64,000 nt of DNA from Sphingomonas sp. BT-65 (GCF_026107375.2 NZ_JAPCIA010000002.1:62001-126000); one strand, 5' to 3'. Shown: positions 1 to 9,043, counted from the stretch's first letter. Notes: a model not told the origin generated them from the letters alone. A program made the numbers and translations.

Positions 1-263
1 AGCTCGCGGCTGTCGCGCGCCAGCGTCTCGATCGACACGGTGCGCACATTGGCCAGCAGCGCGCGGAATTCCATCAGCAGCCGCTCGGCATAATGGCCCT
101 TCACCCAGTTGGTCATGAAGGGCGAAGGCAGGCCGAGCCGGATCGTCTCCGCATCGTCGCTGTCGATCAGGACGATGGGCTTCAGCCACTGGTCGAACAG
201 CCGCTGGCCTGCGGAAAGCCGCAAATTGCCGCGCACGCGTGTCCAGGCCTTGGCTTGATCCAT
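1..263 (-). CDS. dnaA: Chromosomal replication initiator DnaA, N-terminal part only
   Basis: The reverse strand from the ATG at 263 reads MDQAKAWTRVRGNLRLSAGQ and runs on to LFDQWLKPIVL and PSPFMTNWVKGHY. This is the pattern of DnaA domain I, which contacts the replicative helicase and DnaA regulators, followed by the start of the linker. About 87 residues are visible; the AAA+ and DNA-binding domains lie beyond the window's left edge. DnaA opens the chromosome origin. The gene is transcribed away from rpsT and mutM, which are on the same strand upstream. Its upstream region is rich in GANTC sites, suggesting control by CcrM methylation. The call is firm despite truncation because the W-V-K-G-H-Y segment is very conserved. 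Confidence 0.9.
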   Translation of the reverse strand, partial: MDQAKAWTRVRGNLRLSAGQRLFDQWLKPIVLIDSDDAETIRLGLPSPFMTNWVKGHYAERLLMEFRALLANVRTVSIETLARDSRE

Positions 264-656
264 CCTTCACGCCCCTCTCTTTCGGCCCGCGCGCAGCGGG
301 CAAATCCTCCCGATGCGGAAAGCGCCCCCTTCCGCACGCTGATTTCGCTCAGGCAAAAGATCGCCGCAGCCGGAATCGCATCCGCACTGGCCCGTGACCT
401 TCGCTGAATCCGCGCGCGAGAACGTCGCGGCGGAAGATCGTTTTAGGGACCATTTTTCGAGTCGATCAAGAGGGCGGCGTGTAAAGAATCTGAAATAAGT
501 AGGCTTGACTCGCGTCCTGCCCGGAAATCCGCGATTCAGCGATCAAACAGCTGAAATCGCTAGCCAAATCTCGAACGTTACAAACGCGTGACGACGCGAC
601 TCGCGCGATTCTGCGGCTTACGTGGGTTCGTGTCCGCCAAGCGCTTGAACACGCAC
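264..656 (-). promoter_or_regulatory. dnaA upstream region with a cluster of GANTC methylation sites
   Basis: No gene is supported in this roughly 390-base stretch between dnaA and the rpsT terminator. It carries eight GANTC motifs within 239 bases, starting at 373, 406, 459, 486, 507, 533, 598 and 607. GANTC is the target of the alphaproteobacterial cell-cycle methyltransferase CcrM. Fewer than one would be expected by chance in this base composition. I could not pick out a convincing -35/-10 pair or a consensus DnaA box here. Confidence 0.5.
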
Positions 657-687
657 GAAAAACCCCGCCGGAGCATTCCGGCGGGGT
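657..687 (-). terminator. Rho-independent terminator of rpsT
   Basis: A perfect 10-bp stem (663-672 with 677-686) has a 4-base loop. On the minus strand it is followed by a run of T (the A run at 658-662). It lies 26 bases past the rpsT stop codon and points in the rpsT direction. Confidence 0.85.
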
Positions 688-712
688 GTCTAAATCGCTG
701 AAATCGCGTGGG

Positions 713-976
713 TCAGGCGAGCGCGGCGATGCGCTTCGTCAGGCGCGAAAACTTCCGCGACGCGGTGTTCTTGTGCAGCACGCCCTTGGCCACGCCGCGC
801 GCCAGTTCCGGCTGCATCGCCTTCAGCGCCGACTCGGCCGCCGACTTGTCGCCCGACTCGAGCGCGCTCTCGACCTTCTTGACGAAGGTGCGGATGCGGC
901 TGACGCGCGCGCCGTTGACTTCGGCGCGGGCGGCGTTGCGGCGGATGCGCTTCTTGGCTTGCGGCGTGTTCGCCAT
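713..976 (-). CDS. rpsT: 30S ribosomal protein S20
   Basis: The 87-residue product begins [20 protein letters not shown] and contains the S20 signatures [10 protein letters not shown] and [20 protein letters not shown]20 is a primary binding protein of 16S rRNA in the small subunit. Length and the Lys/Arg-rich helical composition match the family. It lies between mutM and dnaA on the same strand, a common alphaproteobacterial order, and is followed by a strong terminator at 657-687. Confidence 0.97.
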   Translation of the reverse strand: MANTPQAKKRIRRNAARAEVNGARVSRIRTFVKKVESALESGDKSAAESALKAMQPELARGVAKGVLHKNTASRKFSRLTKRIAALA

Positions 977-1108
977 GTAGTTTCGTTCCTGTTTTCGATG
1001 CGAAAAGAGGCGCGGAACCAGTGTCCCCGCCTCGGGAAAGCGCGCGCCTTAGCGAGGACGTGCGATTCGGTCAACCTTTGCGCGAGCTTGAAGCGATGGG
1101 TCTGTTCC

Positions 1109-1138
1109 TTCAATCCTCCCCGCCAGGGGAGGGTTGAA
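1109..1138. repeat. Short CT/GA-rich inverted repeat between mutM and rpsT
   Basis: Two 13-base arms (1109-1121 and 1126-1138) pair with one mismatch around a GCCA loop. It sits just past the mutM stop, so it may act as an mRNA hairpin or weak terminator. The C/T-rich arm resembles the larger intergenic repeats at 62089 and 63925. Confidence 0.5.
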
Positions 1139-1148
1139 TGTCACAAGC

Positions 1149-1961
1149 TCATTTCTGGCACGTCGGGCACCAGAAGGTCGATCGCCCACCCTCGGTGTAG
1201 CGCGCCACCGTGCCGCCGCATTCGCAAGGCTCGCCCTCGCGGCCATAGACCTTGAACTGCTTGGAGAAATAGCCGAGCTCGCCATCGGGCCGGGCATAGT
1301 CGCGCAAGCTCGACCCGCCAGCCTCGATCGCGGCGTCGAGCACCTCATGCACCGCCGAAACCAGCCGGGCCAACCGCGGCTTCGAGAGCGATCCACCCGC
1401 CCGCTTCGGCGAAATCCTTGATTCGTACAGCGCCTCGCAGACATAAATATTACCCAGCCCCGCGACGATGCGCTGGTCGAGCAGCAGCAGCTTGATCGAC
1501 GCCGTCCGCCCGGCGAGCACGGCCTTGAGATGATCCGCGGTGAACTGCGGGCCGAGCGGCTCGGGGCCGAGCGCCTTGAAGGCGGGCCAGTCGCCGACCC
1601 CGGCGGTCGGCACCAGATCGACCGAGCCGAAACGCCGCGGATCGTTGAGCGCGATCACCCGCCCTTCCTCGGTCTCGAGGATCAGATGGTCATGGGGCAG
1701 CAGCTCCGACGGATCGACTCGCCAGCGCCCGGACATGCCGAGGTGGAAAATCATCGTGTCGCCGCGATCGGTGTCGATCAGCCCGTATTTGGCGCGGCGG
1801 CCGAGCGCGGTGACGGTGGCGCCGGTCAGCCGCTGGCCCAGATCCTCCGGCATCGGCCGGCGCAGATCGGGCCGGCGCAGCTGCACGCGCCGGATGCGCC
1901 GCCCCTCCAGCACGGGGGCGAGACCGCGCACGGTCGTCTCGACTTCGGGAAGCTCGGGCAT
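1149..1961 (-). CDS. mutM: Formamidopyrimidine-DNA glycosylase (Fpg/MutM)
   Basis: Base-excision repair enzyme that removes 8-oxoguanine and ring-opened purines and nicks the abasic site. The 270-residue protein starts MPELPEVETTVRGL, with the catalytic Pro2 and Glu3 intact. The helix-two-turn-helix region reads IVAGLGNIYVCEALYESRISP. The C-terminus carries the zinc finger with Cys pairs in CECGG and CPTCQK. Length is normal for the family. It is divergent from ubiE, with about 70 bases between the start codons. Confidence 0.97.
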   Translation of the reverse strand: MPELPEVETTVRGLAPVLEGRRIRRVQLRRPDLRRPMPEDLGQRLTGATVTALGRRAKYGLIDTDRGDTMIFHLGMSGRWRVDPSELLPHDHLILETEEGRVIALNDPRRFGSVDLVPTAGVGDWPAFKALGPEPLGPQFTADHLKAVLAGRTASIKLLLLDQRIVAGLGNIYVCEALYESRISPKRAGGSLSKPRLARLVSAVHEVLDAAIEAGGSSLRDYARPDGELGYFSKQFKVYGREGEPCECGGTVARYTEGGRSTFWCPTCQK

Positions 1962-2032
1962 CGTGATCCTTGATTTTCCCGGGTGCTATGTTGCGTTTGC
2001 TCCGTCCACAAGCCTTGGCTAGAGCCGCGCGC

Positions 2033-2764
2033 ATGACCGACACCGTCTCCTTCGGCTACGAAGATGTCGCCCCCGACGAGAAGACCCGCCGCGTCGGCGG
2101 GGTCTTCTCCAGCGTCGCCTCCAGCTACGACCTGATGAACGACGCGATGTCGGGCGGGCTGCACCGCGTGTGGAAGGACGTGTTCGTCCGCCGCGTGAAG
2201 CCGCGCGAGGGCGAGACGATCCTCGACATGGCCGGCGGCACCGGCGACATCGCCTTCCGCATGGCCGAATCGGGCGCGGCGATCACCGTCGCCGACATCA
2301 ATCCCGACATGCTCGCCGTCGGCATCGACCGCGCGGCGAAACGCGGCATCGACGGCCTCGTGTGGACCGAAGCGAATGCGGAAACCCTGCAGTTCCCCGA
2401 CCGCTTCTTCGACGCCTACACCATCGCCTTCGGCATCCGGAACGTGACCGACATCCCCAGGGCGCTGCGCGAGGCGCATCGCGTTCTCCGCCGCGGCGGC
2501 CGGTTCTTCGTGCTCGAATTCTCGACCACCGTCTGGCCGGGCTTTGCGGACGTGTACGATGCCTATTCGCACCATGTCGTGCCCAAGCTCGGCAAGCTGC
2601 TCGCCAATGACGAGGACAGCTATCGCTACCTGATCGAATCGATCCGCCGCTTTCCCGACATGCCGACCTTCAAGCGCATGATCGAAGAGGCCGGCTTCGT
2701 GCAGGCCCGGGTCGAGCCGATGCTGGGCGGCCTGGTGGCTATTCACAGCGGCTGGAAGATTTGA
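2033..2764 (+). CDS. ubiE: Demethylmenaquinone/ubiquinone C-methyltransferase UbiE
   Basis: SAM-dependent methyltransferase that adds the C-methyl group in ubiquinone (and menaquinone) synthesis. The chosen ATG gives MTDTVSFGYEDV, the usual sphingomonad N-terminus, and a 243-residue protein. Starting at 1970 would add 21 residues without family support. Motif I reads ILDMAGGTGDIAFRM; the UbiE signatures FGIRNVTDIPRALREAHRVL and GGRFFVLEFS follow. The stop codon overlaps the TTG start of ubiB, so the two are translationally coupled. Confidence 0.95.
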   Translation: MTDTVSFGYEDVAPDEKTRRVGGVFSSVASSYDLMNDAMSGGLHRVWKDVFVRRVKPREGETILDMAGGTGDIAFRMAESGAAITVADINPDMLAVGIDRAAKRGIDGLVWTEANAETLQFPDRFFDAYTIAFGIRNVTDIPRALREAHRVLRRGGRFFVLEFSTTVWPGFADVYDAYSHHVVPKLGKLLANDEDSYRYLIESIRRFPDMPTFKRMIEEAGFVQARVEPMLGGLVAIHSGWKI

Positions 2765-4293
2765 CCGCGCCTGCCATCCATCTCTTCCGCCTTCTCAAAT
2801 GGGGCCGGATCCTCGCGCGCCACGGGGCGCTGCGCGGGATCGAGCGCGATCGCAACACGCCGCGCCCGGTGCGCCGCCTCGCGCGGCTCGCCCGCTTCGG
2901 CGCGCGCGTGCCCGAAACCCCACGTTACGCCGACGCGCTGCAGGCGATCGGTCCCGCCGCGATCAAGCTCGGCCAGACGCTCGCGACCCGCGCCGACCTG
3001 ATCGGCGAGGCCGCGGCGCACGACCTGATGCGGCTGCAGGACGCGCTGCCGCCCGTCCCCTTCCCGGTGATCAAGCGCGCGATCGAGGCGAGCTTCGAGC
3101 GCCCGGTCGAAACCCTGTTCGCGCAAATCGAGGAGGCCCCGATCGGCGCCGCCTCGATCGCGCAGGTCCATCGCGCGACCACCACCGACGGCCGCCAGGT
3201 CGCGGTCAAGGTGCTGCGCCCGGGGATCGAGGCCGAGTTCGCGCGCGCGATCGACACCTATGAATGGGCGGCGGCGCAGCTCGAGGCGCTGGGCGGCGAG
3301 GCCGCGCGGTTGCGCCCGCGCCTCGTCATCGAAACGTTCAAGCGCTGGACCGCGCGTGAGCTCGACTTGCGTCGCGAAGCCGCCTCGGCCTCCGAACTGT
3401 CGGAATCGATGGAGGCCGAGCCCGACTTCACCGTTCCGGCGATCGACTGGCAGCGCACCACGGGCAGGGTGCTCACCCTCGAATGGGTCGACGGCATCAA
3501 GCTGTCCAACCGCGAGGCGCTGATCGCCGCCGGCTACGATACCAAGAAGCTCGCCGACACGCTGGTCCGCGCGTTCCTGCGCCAGGCGATCTCGGAGGGC
3601 TTCTTCCACGCCGACATGCACCAGGGGAATTTGTTCGCCCTGCCCGACAGCCGCATCGCCGCGATCGATTTCGGCATCATGGGCCGCATCGACCGCCGCG
3701 CGCGGGTATGGCTGGCGGAGATCCTCTACGGCCTGATCACCGGCAATTATCGCCGCGTCGCCGAGATCCATTTCGAGGCGGGCTACGTCCCCCCGCACCA
3801 CAATGTCGCCGAGTTCGCGACCGCGCTGCGTGCGGTGGGCGAGCCGATGCGCGGGCTGCCCGTCAAGGACATGTCGGTCGGCATGATGCTCGACAGCCTG
3901 TTCAACATCACGCGCGACTTCGACATGCAGACTCAGCCGCATCTGCTGCTGCTGCAGAAGACGATGGTGATGGTCGAGGGCGTGGCGACGCGGCTCCATC
4001 CCGACATCAACCTGTGGGATTCGGCCGCCCCCTTCGTGCGCGAATGGATCCGCACCGAGCTGGGCCCCGAGGCGTTCATCGCCGACCGATTGTCCGAGGA
4101 CCTCAAGACCCTCGCGCGGCTACCCAAGCTGATCCGCAACATCGAGCGCCACTTCCCCGATCCCGGCGGTGCGCCGCCGGCCCCGCCGCTCCGCGAGATC
4201 GAGGTGGTGCGCGTCGGCGGCGGCTGGCGTTATGCCGTGGTGGCGCTGCTCGCGGCGGGCGCCGGGATCGCCGCGACCTTGCTGCTCACCTGA
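2761..4293 (+). CDS. ubiB: Atypical kinase/ATPase UbiB (ADCK/COQ8 family)
   Basis: Membrane-associated atypical protein-kinase-like ATPase needed for ubiquinone synthesis. The 510-residue product has the family KxGQ motif (IKLGQTLATRADLI), an Ala-rich nucleotide loop (PIGAASIAQVH), the invariant Lys in VAVKVLRPG, the HADMHQGN catalytic loop and the AIDFGIMGRI metal motif. A C-terminal hydrophobic helix (AVVALLAAGAGIAATLLLT) anchors it in the membrane. The start is TTG at 2761, overlapping the ubiE stop by four bases; no ATG lies nearby in frame. Confidence 0.95.
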   Translation: MTAPAIHLFRLLKWGRILARHGALRGIERDRNTPRPVRRLARLARFGARVPETPRYADALQAIGPAAIKLGQTLATRADLIGEAAAHDLMRLQDALPPVPFPVIKRAIEASFERPVETLFAQIEEAPIGAASIAQVHRATTTDGRQVAVKVLRPGIEAEFARAIDTYEWAAAQLEALGGEAARLRPRLVIETFKRWTARELDLRREAASASELSESMEAEPDFTVPAIDWQRTTGRVLTLEWVDGIKLSNREALIAAGYDTKKLADTLVRAFLRQAISEGFFHADMHQGNLFALPDSRIAAIDFGIMGRIDRRARVWLAEILYGLITGNYRRVAEIHFEAGYVPPHHNVAEFATALRAVGEPMRGLPVKDMSVGMMLDSLFNITRDFDMQTQPHLLLLQKTMVMVEGVATRLHPDINLWDSAAPFVREWIRTELGPEAFIADRLSEDLKTLARLPKLIRNIERHFPDPGGAPPAPPLREIEVVRVGGGWRYAVVALLAAGAGIAATLLLT

Positions 4294-4327
4294 CAGCAGC
4301 GATCGGCCGCGGTAGAAGACCGCCCGG

Positions 4328-5434
4328 ATGACCCGTTCCCCCCTCTGGCTCGCGCTTCCCAGCCGCTTCGCCGCACTTTCGCGGACGCAGGCGCGGATCG
4401 TGCTCAGCGTGCTCGCCGCGCTGCTGCTCGCCTCGCTCACCGTGCTCGGCGTGCCGCACCCGGCTCCCGACGCCAGCGGCGCGGGCGGCGACCGTCAGAC
4501 CGATGTCGCGCTCTACGAGGGGATCGTGGCGGCCGTCACCCACGGCCAGGACTATTACCGCGCCGCCGCCGACGCATTGCGCGCGGGCAGCTATCCGCTG
4601 CGGCCGTTCCTGACCTTCCGTCTGCCCGGCCTCGCGGTGGTCCAGGCCGCACTTCCGCCCGCCGCCACGCTCGCACTGCTCTACGCCCTCGCCGCGGTGA
4701 CGGGCTTTGTCTGGTACCGCCGTCTCGCCGAGGCGTTACCCGGCCTCGCCGCGCGCCTCTTCGCGCTGTTCCTGCTCGCCGCGGGCATGCTCGCCTTCGT
4801 CCAGCCCGCGCTGATCGCGTTCCACGAGATCTGGGCCGGGCTGCTCGTCGCGCTGAGCCTCGCGCTGCGCCGGCCCGGGAAGTGGGTCGAGGCGGCCGCG
4901 ATCGCGCTGATCGCAATGCTCGTGCGCGAGACCGCGGCGCTCTACGTGGTGATCATGTGCGCACTGGCCTTCGTCGAGGGGCAGCGGCGCGAGGCGATCG
5001 GCTGGGGCGCGGCGCTGGGTGTGTTCGCGGTCGTGCTCGCGGCGCACGCGGTCGCGGTCCAGGGCGTCACTGGCGCGCTCGACGCCGCCTCGCCGGGCTG
5101 GACCGGGATGCACGGCTTCGGCCTGTTCGTCCGGGCGATGACGCTGGCGACCGGGCTCCAGCTGCTGCCCGCCGCTGCGGCCGCCTTGCTCGTCGCGCTC
5201 ACGCTGTTCGGCTGGGCGAGCTGGCGCAACTCGTTGGCGCTGCGCGCAGCGGCGATCTTCTGCGCCTATGCCGTGGTGATCAGCCTCTTCGCGCGACTCG
5301 ACACCTTCTACTGGGGCCTGCTGATCGCGCCCGCCTTCCTCGCCGGCCTCGCCTTTGTCCCCGACGGGCTGCGCGATCTAGCCGCCCGTGCCCTCGACAG
5401 GCGGCGCGTGCGGGTGCAGAGAATCGAGCAATGA
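4328..5434 (+). CDS. Multispanning membrane protein, GT-C glycosyltransferase-like
   Basis: The 368-residue protein has about eight to nine hydrophobic segments. A long loop after the first helix contains acidic residues and the segment GGDRQTDVALYEGIVAAVTHG. The YRAAADALRAGSYPLRPF motif in this loop resembles the first periplasmic loop of GT-C (mannosyltransferase-like) proteins, but no catalytic motif is certain. It lies between ubiB and coaBC and overlaps the coaBC start by four bases, so it is co-transcribed. Possible roles are lipid-linked sugar transfer or another envelope function. The membrane location is clear; the enzymatic call is weak. Confidence 0.6.
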   Translation: MTRSPLWLALPSRFAALSRTQARIVLSVLAALLLASLTVLGVPHPAPDASGAGGDRQTDVALYEGIVAAVTHGQDYYRAAADALRAGSYPLRPFLTFRLPGLAVVQAALPPAATLALLYALAAVTGFVWYRRLAEALPGLAARLFALFLLAAGMLAFVQPALIAFHEIWAGLLVALSLALRRPGKWVEAAAIALIAMLVRETAALYVVIMCALAFVEGQRREAIGWGAALGVFAVVLAAHAVAVQGVTGALDAASPGWTGMHGFGLFVRAMTLATGLQLLPAAAAALLVALTLFGWASWRNSLALRAAAIFCAYAVVISLFARLDTFYWGLLIAPAFLAGLAFVPDGLRDLAARALDRRRVRVQRIEQ

Positions 5435-6606
5435 AGCGCATCCTCCTGATCGTCGGCGGCGGAATCGCGGCCTACAAGGCGTGCGAGCTGATCCGGCTCG
5501 CGCGCAAGGCCGGGATCGGCGTGACCTGCGTGCTCACCGCGGGCGGGCAGCATTTCGTGACGCCGATGACGCTCGCCGCCCTGTCCGAGAACCAGGTGTT
5601 CACGACCTTGTGGGACCTCAAGGACGAGGCCGAGATGGGGCATATCCAACTCAGCCGGAACGCCGACCTCGTCGTCGTCGCGCCCGCCACCGCCGATCTG
5701 CTTGCGAAGATGGCGACGGGACAAGCCGACGATCTCGCCACAACCTTGCTGCTCGCCACCGACAAGCCGGTGCTTGTGGCCCCCGCGATGAACGTGCGCA
5801 TGTGGCAGCACGCCGCGACGGTCCGCAACGTCGCGCAGCTTCGCGCCGACGGCGTCACGGTGATGGAGCCCGACGAGGGGCCGATGGCGTGCGGCGAGTT
5901 CGGCCCCGGCCGTCTGCCCGAGCCCCAGGCGATTCTCGACGCGATCGAGGCGGCGCTGGCGCCCCGTGCGGGGCGGCTCGCGGGCAAGCATGTGCTGGTC
6001 ACCGCAGGACCCACGCACGAGCCGATCGACCCAGTGCGCTACATCGCCAACCGTTCCTCGGGAAAGCAGGGGTTCGAGATCGCCGCCGCGCTCGCCGAGC
6101 TTGGCGCGCGCGTCACGCTGGTCGCGGGGCCGGTCACCCTGCCTACTCCGCCGCGCGTTGATCGCATCGATGTCGAGACCGCGCGCGAGATGGCGGCGGC
6201 GGTGGATGCCGCGCTGCCCGCCGACGCCGCGGTGATGGTTGCCGCGGTCGCCGACTGGCGCACCACCGATGCTGCGGAACAGAAGATCAAGAAGGGCGAG
6301 ACCGCGCCTGCGCTCGCGCTGACCGAAAATCCGGACATCCTCGCCACGCTCGGCCATTCGCCGCGCCGCCCGCAGCTCGTGGTTGGTTTCGCCGCCGAAA
6401 CCGAACGGGTCGTCGAACACGCCACCGCGAAACGGACTCGCAAGGGCGCGGACTGGATTGTCGCCAACGACGTTTCCGGCGATGTGATGGGCGGTGACAG
6501 CAATACCATCCATCTCGTCACCGGCGGCCGCGCGGAAAGCTGGGAGCGCCTGTCCAAGCAGGATGTCGCCCGCCGCCTCGCGGATCGGATCGCCGATGCG
6601 CTCTAG
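5431..6606 (+). CDS. coaBC: Bifunctional phosphopantothenoylcysteine decarboxylase / phosphopantothenate-cysteine ligase
   Basis: Two consecutive steps of coenzyme A synthesis in one 391-residue protein. The N-terminal flavoprotein half (CoaC) has GGGIAAYKACELIR, NADLVVVAPATAD, PAMNVRMW and the Cys-containing ACGEFGPGRLPEP flap. The C-terminal ligase half (CoaB) shows VTAGPTHEPIDPVRYIANRS, VAAVADWR and a Lys-rich KIKKGE. The ATG at 5431 overlaps the preceding gene's stop (ATGA). Length and domain order match the family. Confidence 0.97.
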   Translation: MKRILLIVGGGIAAYKACELIRLARKAGIGVTCVLTAGGQHFVTPMTLAALSENQVFTTLWDLKDEAEMGHIQLSRNADLVVVAPATADLLAKMATGQADDLATTLLLATDKPVLVAPAMNVRMWQHAATVRNVAQLRADGVTVMEPDEGPMACGEFGPGRLPEPQAILDAIEAALAPRAGRLAGKHVLVTAGPTHEPIDPVRYIANRSSGKQGFEIAAALAELGARVTLVAGPVTLPTPPRVDRIDVETAREMAAAVDAALPADAAVMVAAVADWRTTDAAEQKIKKGETAPALALTENPDILATLGHSPRRPQLVVGFAAETERVVEHATAKRTRKGADWIVANDVSGDVMGGDSNTIHLVTGGRAESWERLSKQDVARRLADRIADAL

Positions 6607-7405
6607 CCTGTTCCTCCTCCCGCTGCTGCTGCTTGCTGCCTGCAAGTCGACCGGCGACAAGCCGGCCCCGAGCCCGGCCGCGCCGCCGCTGTTCACCGAG
6701 ACCGTCGGAACGCCCGCGCGCGGCGTGGAAACGCTGTTCGTCGTGGTCCATGGCGACGGCGCGGCGGGCACCGAGATCGACATCAGCACCTTCGCCAAGT
6801 CGCTCGCGATGGCGGAACCGGGAAGCGCGGTCGTGCGGCTGCTGCGACCCGGCTATGCCGACGGCGCGGGCAACCAGTCGCCCGGCACGCGCGGCGCCGG
6901 CGCCGGGGACGACTATACTTCGGATCGTATTACGCTGGTCGCCGACACCATCGCCGTGCTGCGCAACCGTTACCGCCGCGCCCGCGTCGTCGCGATCGGC
7001 GAAGGCGGCGGCGCGGCGATCGTCGCCAACCTCGCTGGTCTCCGGTCCGATCTGATCGACGGCATGGTGCTCGTCTCCTGCCCCTGCGCGCTGCCCGAGT
7101 GGCGCCGCTACATGGCGGGGCGCGAGAAGCCGGCCGATCCGTGGCGCGCCAAGATCGACAGCCTCGATCCGTTGCAGACCGCCGGCGGCATTGCGCCAAG
7201 CGTGCGCGCCGCGCTGATCAGCGGCGCTGACGACAAGATGGTGCCCGCGCGCTTCGCGCGTTCCTATGCCGAGGCGCTGAGCCTGCGCGGCATCGCCACC
7301 GATTTCCGCATCCTGCCCGAGCAAGGCAGCCACATTCTCGACGATCCGCAGGTGATGGAAGCCACCCGCCGCCTCGCCTCGGCGCTTCCCCGGAGCGCGC
7401 CATGA
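6596..7405 (+). CDS. Putative lipoprotein of the alpha/beta-hydrolase fold
   Basis: The 269-residue product starts [20 protein letters not shown], a typical lipoprotein signal with lipobox LAAC and the acylated Cys at residue 16. The rest has hydrolase features: [11 protein letters not shown] near strand 3, [12 protein letters not shown] at the nucleophile-elbow position and GSHILDDP near the C-terminus with a candidate catalytic His. The elbow reads GEGGG rather than GxSxG, so the nucleophilic Ser is missing and it may not be a classical hydrolase. The start lies inside the end of coaBC and was chosen because it gives the signal peptide. It overlaps dut by four bases. Confidence 0.75.
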   Translation: MRSSLFLLPLLLLAACKSTGDKPAPSPAAPPLFTETVGTPARGVETLFVVVHGDGAAGTEIDISTFAKSLAMAEPGSAVVRLLRPGYADGAGNQSPGTRGAGAGDDYTSDRITLVADTIAVLRNRYRRARVVAIGEGGGAAIVANLAGLRSDLIDGMVLVSCPCALPEWRRYMAGREKPADPWRAKIDSLDPLQTAGGIAPSVRAALISGADDKMVPARFARSYAEALSLRGIATDFRILPEQGSHILDDPQVMEATRRLASALPRSAP

Positions 7406-7848
7406 GCGCGCCGATCACCATCCGCCTCGCGCGGCTGCCGCATGGCGCGGGGCTGCCGCTGCCGGCCTATGCGACCGCGGGCGCCGCGGGGATGGACGTC
7501 GTCGCGGCGGAGGATCTGATCCTCGCGGCCGGCGCACGTCACGCCGTCGCCACCGGCTTCGCGATCGCGATCCCCGATGGCTATGAGGTGCAGGTGCGCC
7601 CGCGCTCGGGGCTCGCGCTCAAGCACGGCGTCACCTGCCTCAACACGCCCGGCACGATCGACAGCGACTATCGCGGCGAGGTCAAGGTGATCCTCGCCAA
7701 TCTTGGCAGCGAGCCCTTCCCGATCGCCCGCGGCGAGCGGATCGCGCAGCTCGTCGCCGCGCCGGTCCAGCGCGCGGTGTTCGAGGAAGTCGTGGCGCTC
7801 GACGACACGCTGCGCGGCGCCGGCGGCTTCGGATCGACGGGGCGGTGA
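7402..7848 (+). CDS. dut: Deoxyuridine 5'-triphosphate nucleotidohydrolase (dUTPase)
   Basis: Cleaves dUTP to dUMP and pyrophosphate, keeping uracil out of DNA and feeding dTMP synthesis. All five trimeric-dUTPase motifs are visible in 148 residues: [40 protein letters not shown] and the C-terminal Phe-containing loop GGFGSTGR. Active as a homotrimer in the cytoplasm. The ATG overlaps the preceding gene's stop. Clustering with coaBC is a standard proteobacterial arrangement. Confidence 0.97.
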   Translation: MSAPITIRLARLPHGAGLPLPAYATAGAAGMDVVAAEDLILAAGARHAVATGFAIAIPDGYEVQVRPRSGLALKHGVTCLNTPGTIDSDYRGEVKVILANLGSEPFPIARGERIAQLVAAPVQRAVFEEVVALDDTLRGAGGFGSTGR

Positions 7849-8297
7849 TGGGCGAGCTGCTTGCCTTGATCCTCGCGCTCGCCGCCGGGGGGCAGCAGAC
7901 GCCGCCTGCCGCATCCGCGCAGACGCCGACGCCGACCCCCTCCACGACGGAGCAGGGCGGCGGGATCGACTGGGCGACGCTGCCCGACCTGCCCTATCGC
8001 CAGCCGCCGCAGATGACCGCGGCGATGCACACCTATGTCCAGGGCCAGGTGCGTGCGCGCAGATGCCGGGAGCGGCGGCTGGTCGACGGGCGCCCGGCGA
8101 TGCGCGTCGAGGTCGCGGTGCTGGTCCACCCCGAAGACGGCGTGCGCGCGTCGATCCCCCGCTCGATCGGCTGCAACGTGGTCGAGCAATATGCCGCCGG
8201 GCTGGTCACCAGCTTCGCACGCAACAACCTGACCGCCCGGGGAAGCGGCGCGGAGCAATGGTATCGCGCGACCGTGACCTTCGTCTGGAAGAAATGA
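7848..8297 (+). CDS. Small exported protein of unknown function
   Basis: The 149-residue product begins [17 protein letters not shown], a short hydrophobic signal-like segment, then a Pro/Thr/Gln-rich linker (about residues 15-40). The C-terminal domain has two Cys (ARRCRER and SIGCNVV) and ends GAEQWYRATVTFVWKK. I do not recognise the family. The Cys pair and exported character suggest a periplasmic fold that may hold a disulphide. ATG at 7848 overlaps the dut stop; a GTG three bases upstream is possible. It overlaps the next gene by four bases. Confidence 0.7.
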   Translation: MGELLALILALAAGGQQTPPAASAQTPTPTPSTTEQGGGIDWATLPDLPYRQPPQMTAAMHTYVQGQVRARRCRERRLVDGRPAMRVEVAVLVHPEDGVRASIPRSIGCNVVEQYAAGLVTSFARNNLTARGSGAEQWYRATVTFVWKK

Positions 8298-9043
8298 GCC
8301 TCTCCGACCAGGAGCTCGAACGCTATGCGCGCCATATCGTGCTCAAGGAGATCGGCGGCGCGGGGCAGATGCGGCTCAAGGCCGCGCGGGTGCTTATCAT
8401 CGGTGCCGGCGGGATCGGATCGCCGGCGATCCAGTATCTGGCGGCCGCCGGGGTGGGCGCGATCTGGATCATTGATGAGGACCGCGTCGATCTGTCGAAC
8501 CTCCAGCGCCAGACACTGTTTTCGGATGGCGACATCGGCAAACTCAAGATCGACGCCGCCAAGGCGCGGGCGCATGCGATCAACCCGCATATCGAGGTCT
8601 ATGCCGTGCGGGACCGTATCCAGCCGCGCAACGTGGATATGGTAGCGGACTATGACGTCGTGCTCGACGGCACCGACAATTTCGAGACTCGCCTGCTCGT
8701 CGCCGACGCTGCGCTGCGCCATCGCGTGCCGCTGGTCAGCGCCGCAGTCGGCGAGTTCGAGGGCCAGCTTGGCGTGTTCCGCGGCTGGGAGGCGGACAAG
8801 CCGTGCTATCGCTGCTTCACTGGCGTCGATCCCGAGACGCCGGGCGTCAACTGCGCCGAGCAGGGCGTGCTCGGCGCGCTCACCGGCGTGATGGGCAGCC
8901 TTGCGGCGCTCGAGGTGATCCGCGCGATCGTGCCGTTCGGTGAGGACAGCGCGGGCAAGCTGCTGCTCGCCGACACGCTCGCGCTGCGCTTCCGCACGCT
9001 GACCTTGCCCAAGGATCCCGGATGTCCGGCATGCGGGGCCTGA
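8294..9043 (+). CDS. moeB: ThiF/MoeB family adenylyltransferase
   Basis: Adenylates the C-terminal Gly-Gly of a ubiquitin-like sulfur carrier (MoaD or ThiS), the activation step before sulfur transfer in molybdopterin or thiamine synthesis. The 249-residue protein has the nucleotide fold IGAGGIGSPAIQYLAAAGVG, the DEDRVDLSNLQRQ motif, the D in DGTDNFETR, and zinc-binding Cys pairs CYRC and CPAC. No rhodanese domain is present, so a MoeB/ThiF core is likely. MoeB and ThiF cannot be told apart from sequence alone. It overlaps the next gene by 22 bases. Confidence 0.9.
   Translation: MSLSDQELERYARHIVLKEIGGAGQMRLKAARVLIIGAGGIGSPAIQYLAAAGVGAIWIIDEDRVDLSNLQRQTLFSDGDIGKLKIDAAKARAHAINPHIEVYAVRDRIQPRNVDMVADYDVVLDGTDNFETRLLVADAALRHRVPLVSAAVGEFEGQLGVFRGWEADKPCYRCFTGVDPETPGVNCAEQGVLGALTGVMGSLAALEVIRAIVPFGEDSAGKLLLADTLALRFRTLTLPKDPGCPACGA

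Noticed and set aside
264..656. Chromosome origin next to dnaA
   Set aside because: No DnaA-box cluster or AT-rich unwinding segment is seen; only the GANTC cluster supports a cell-cycle role.
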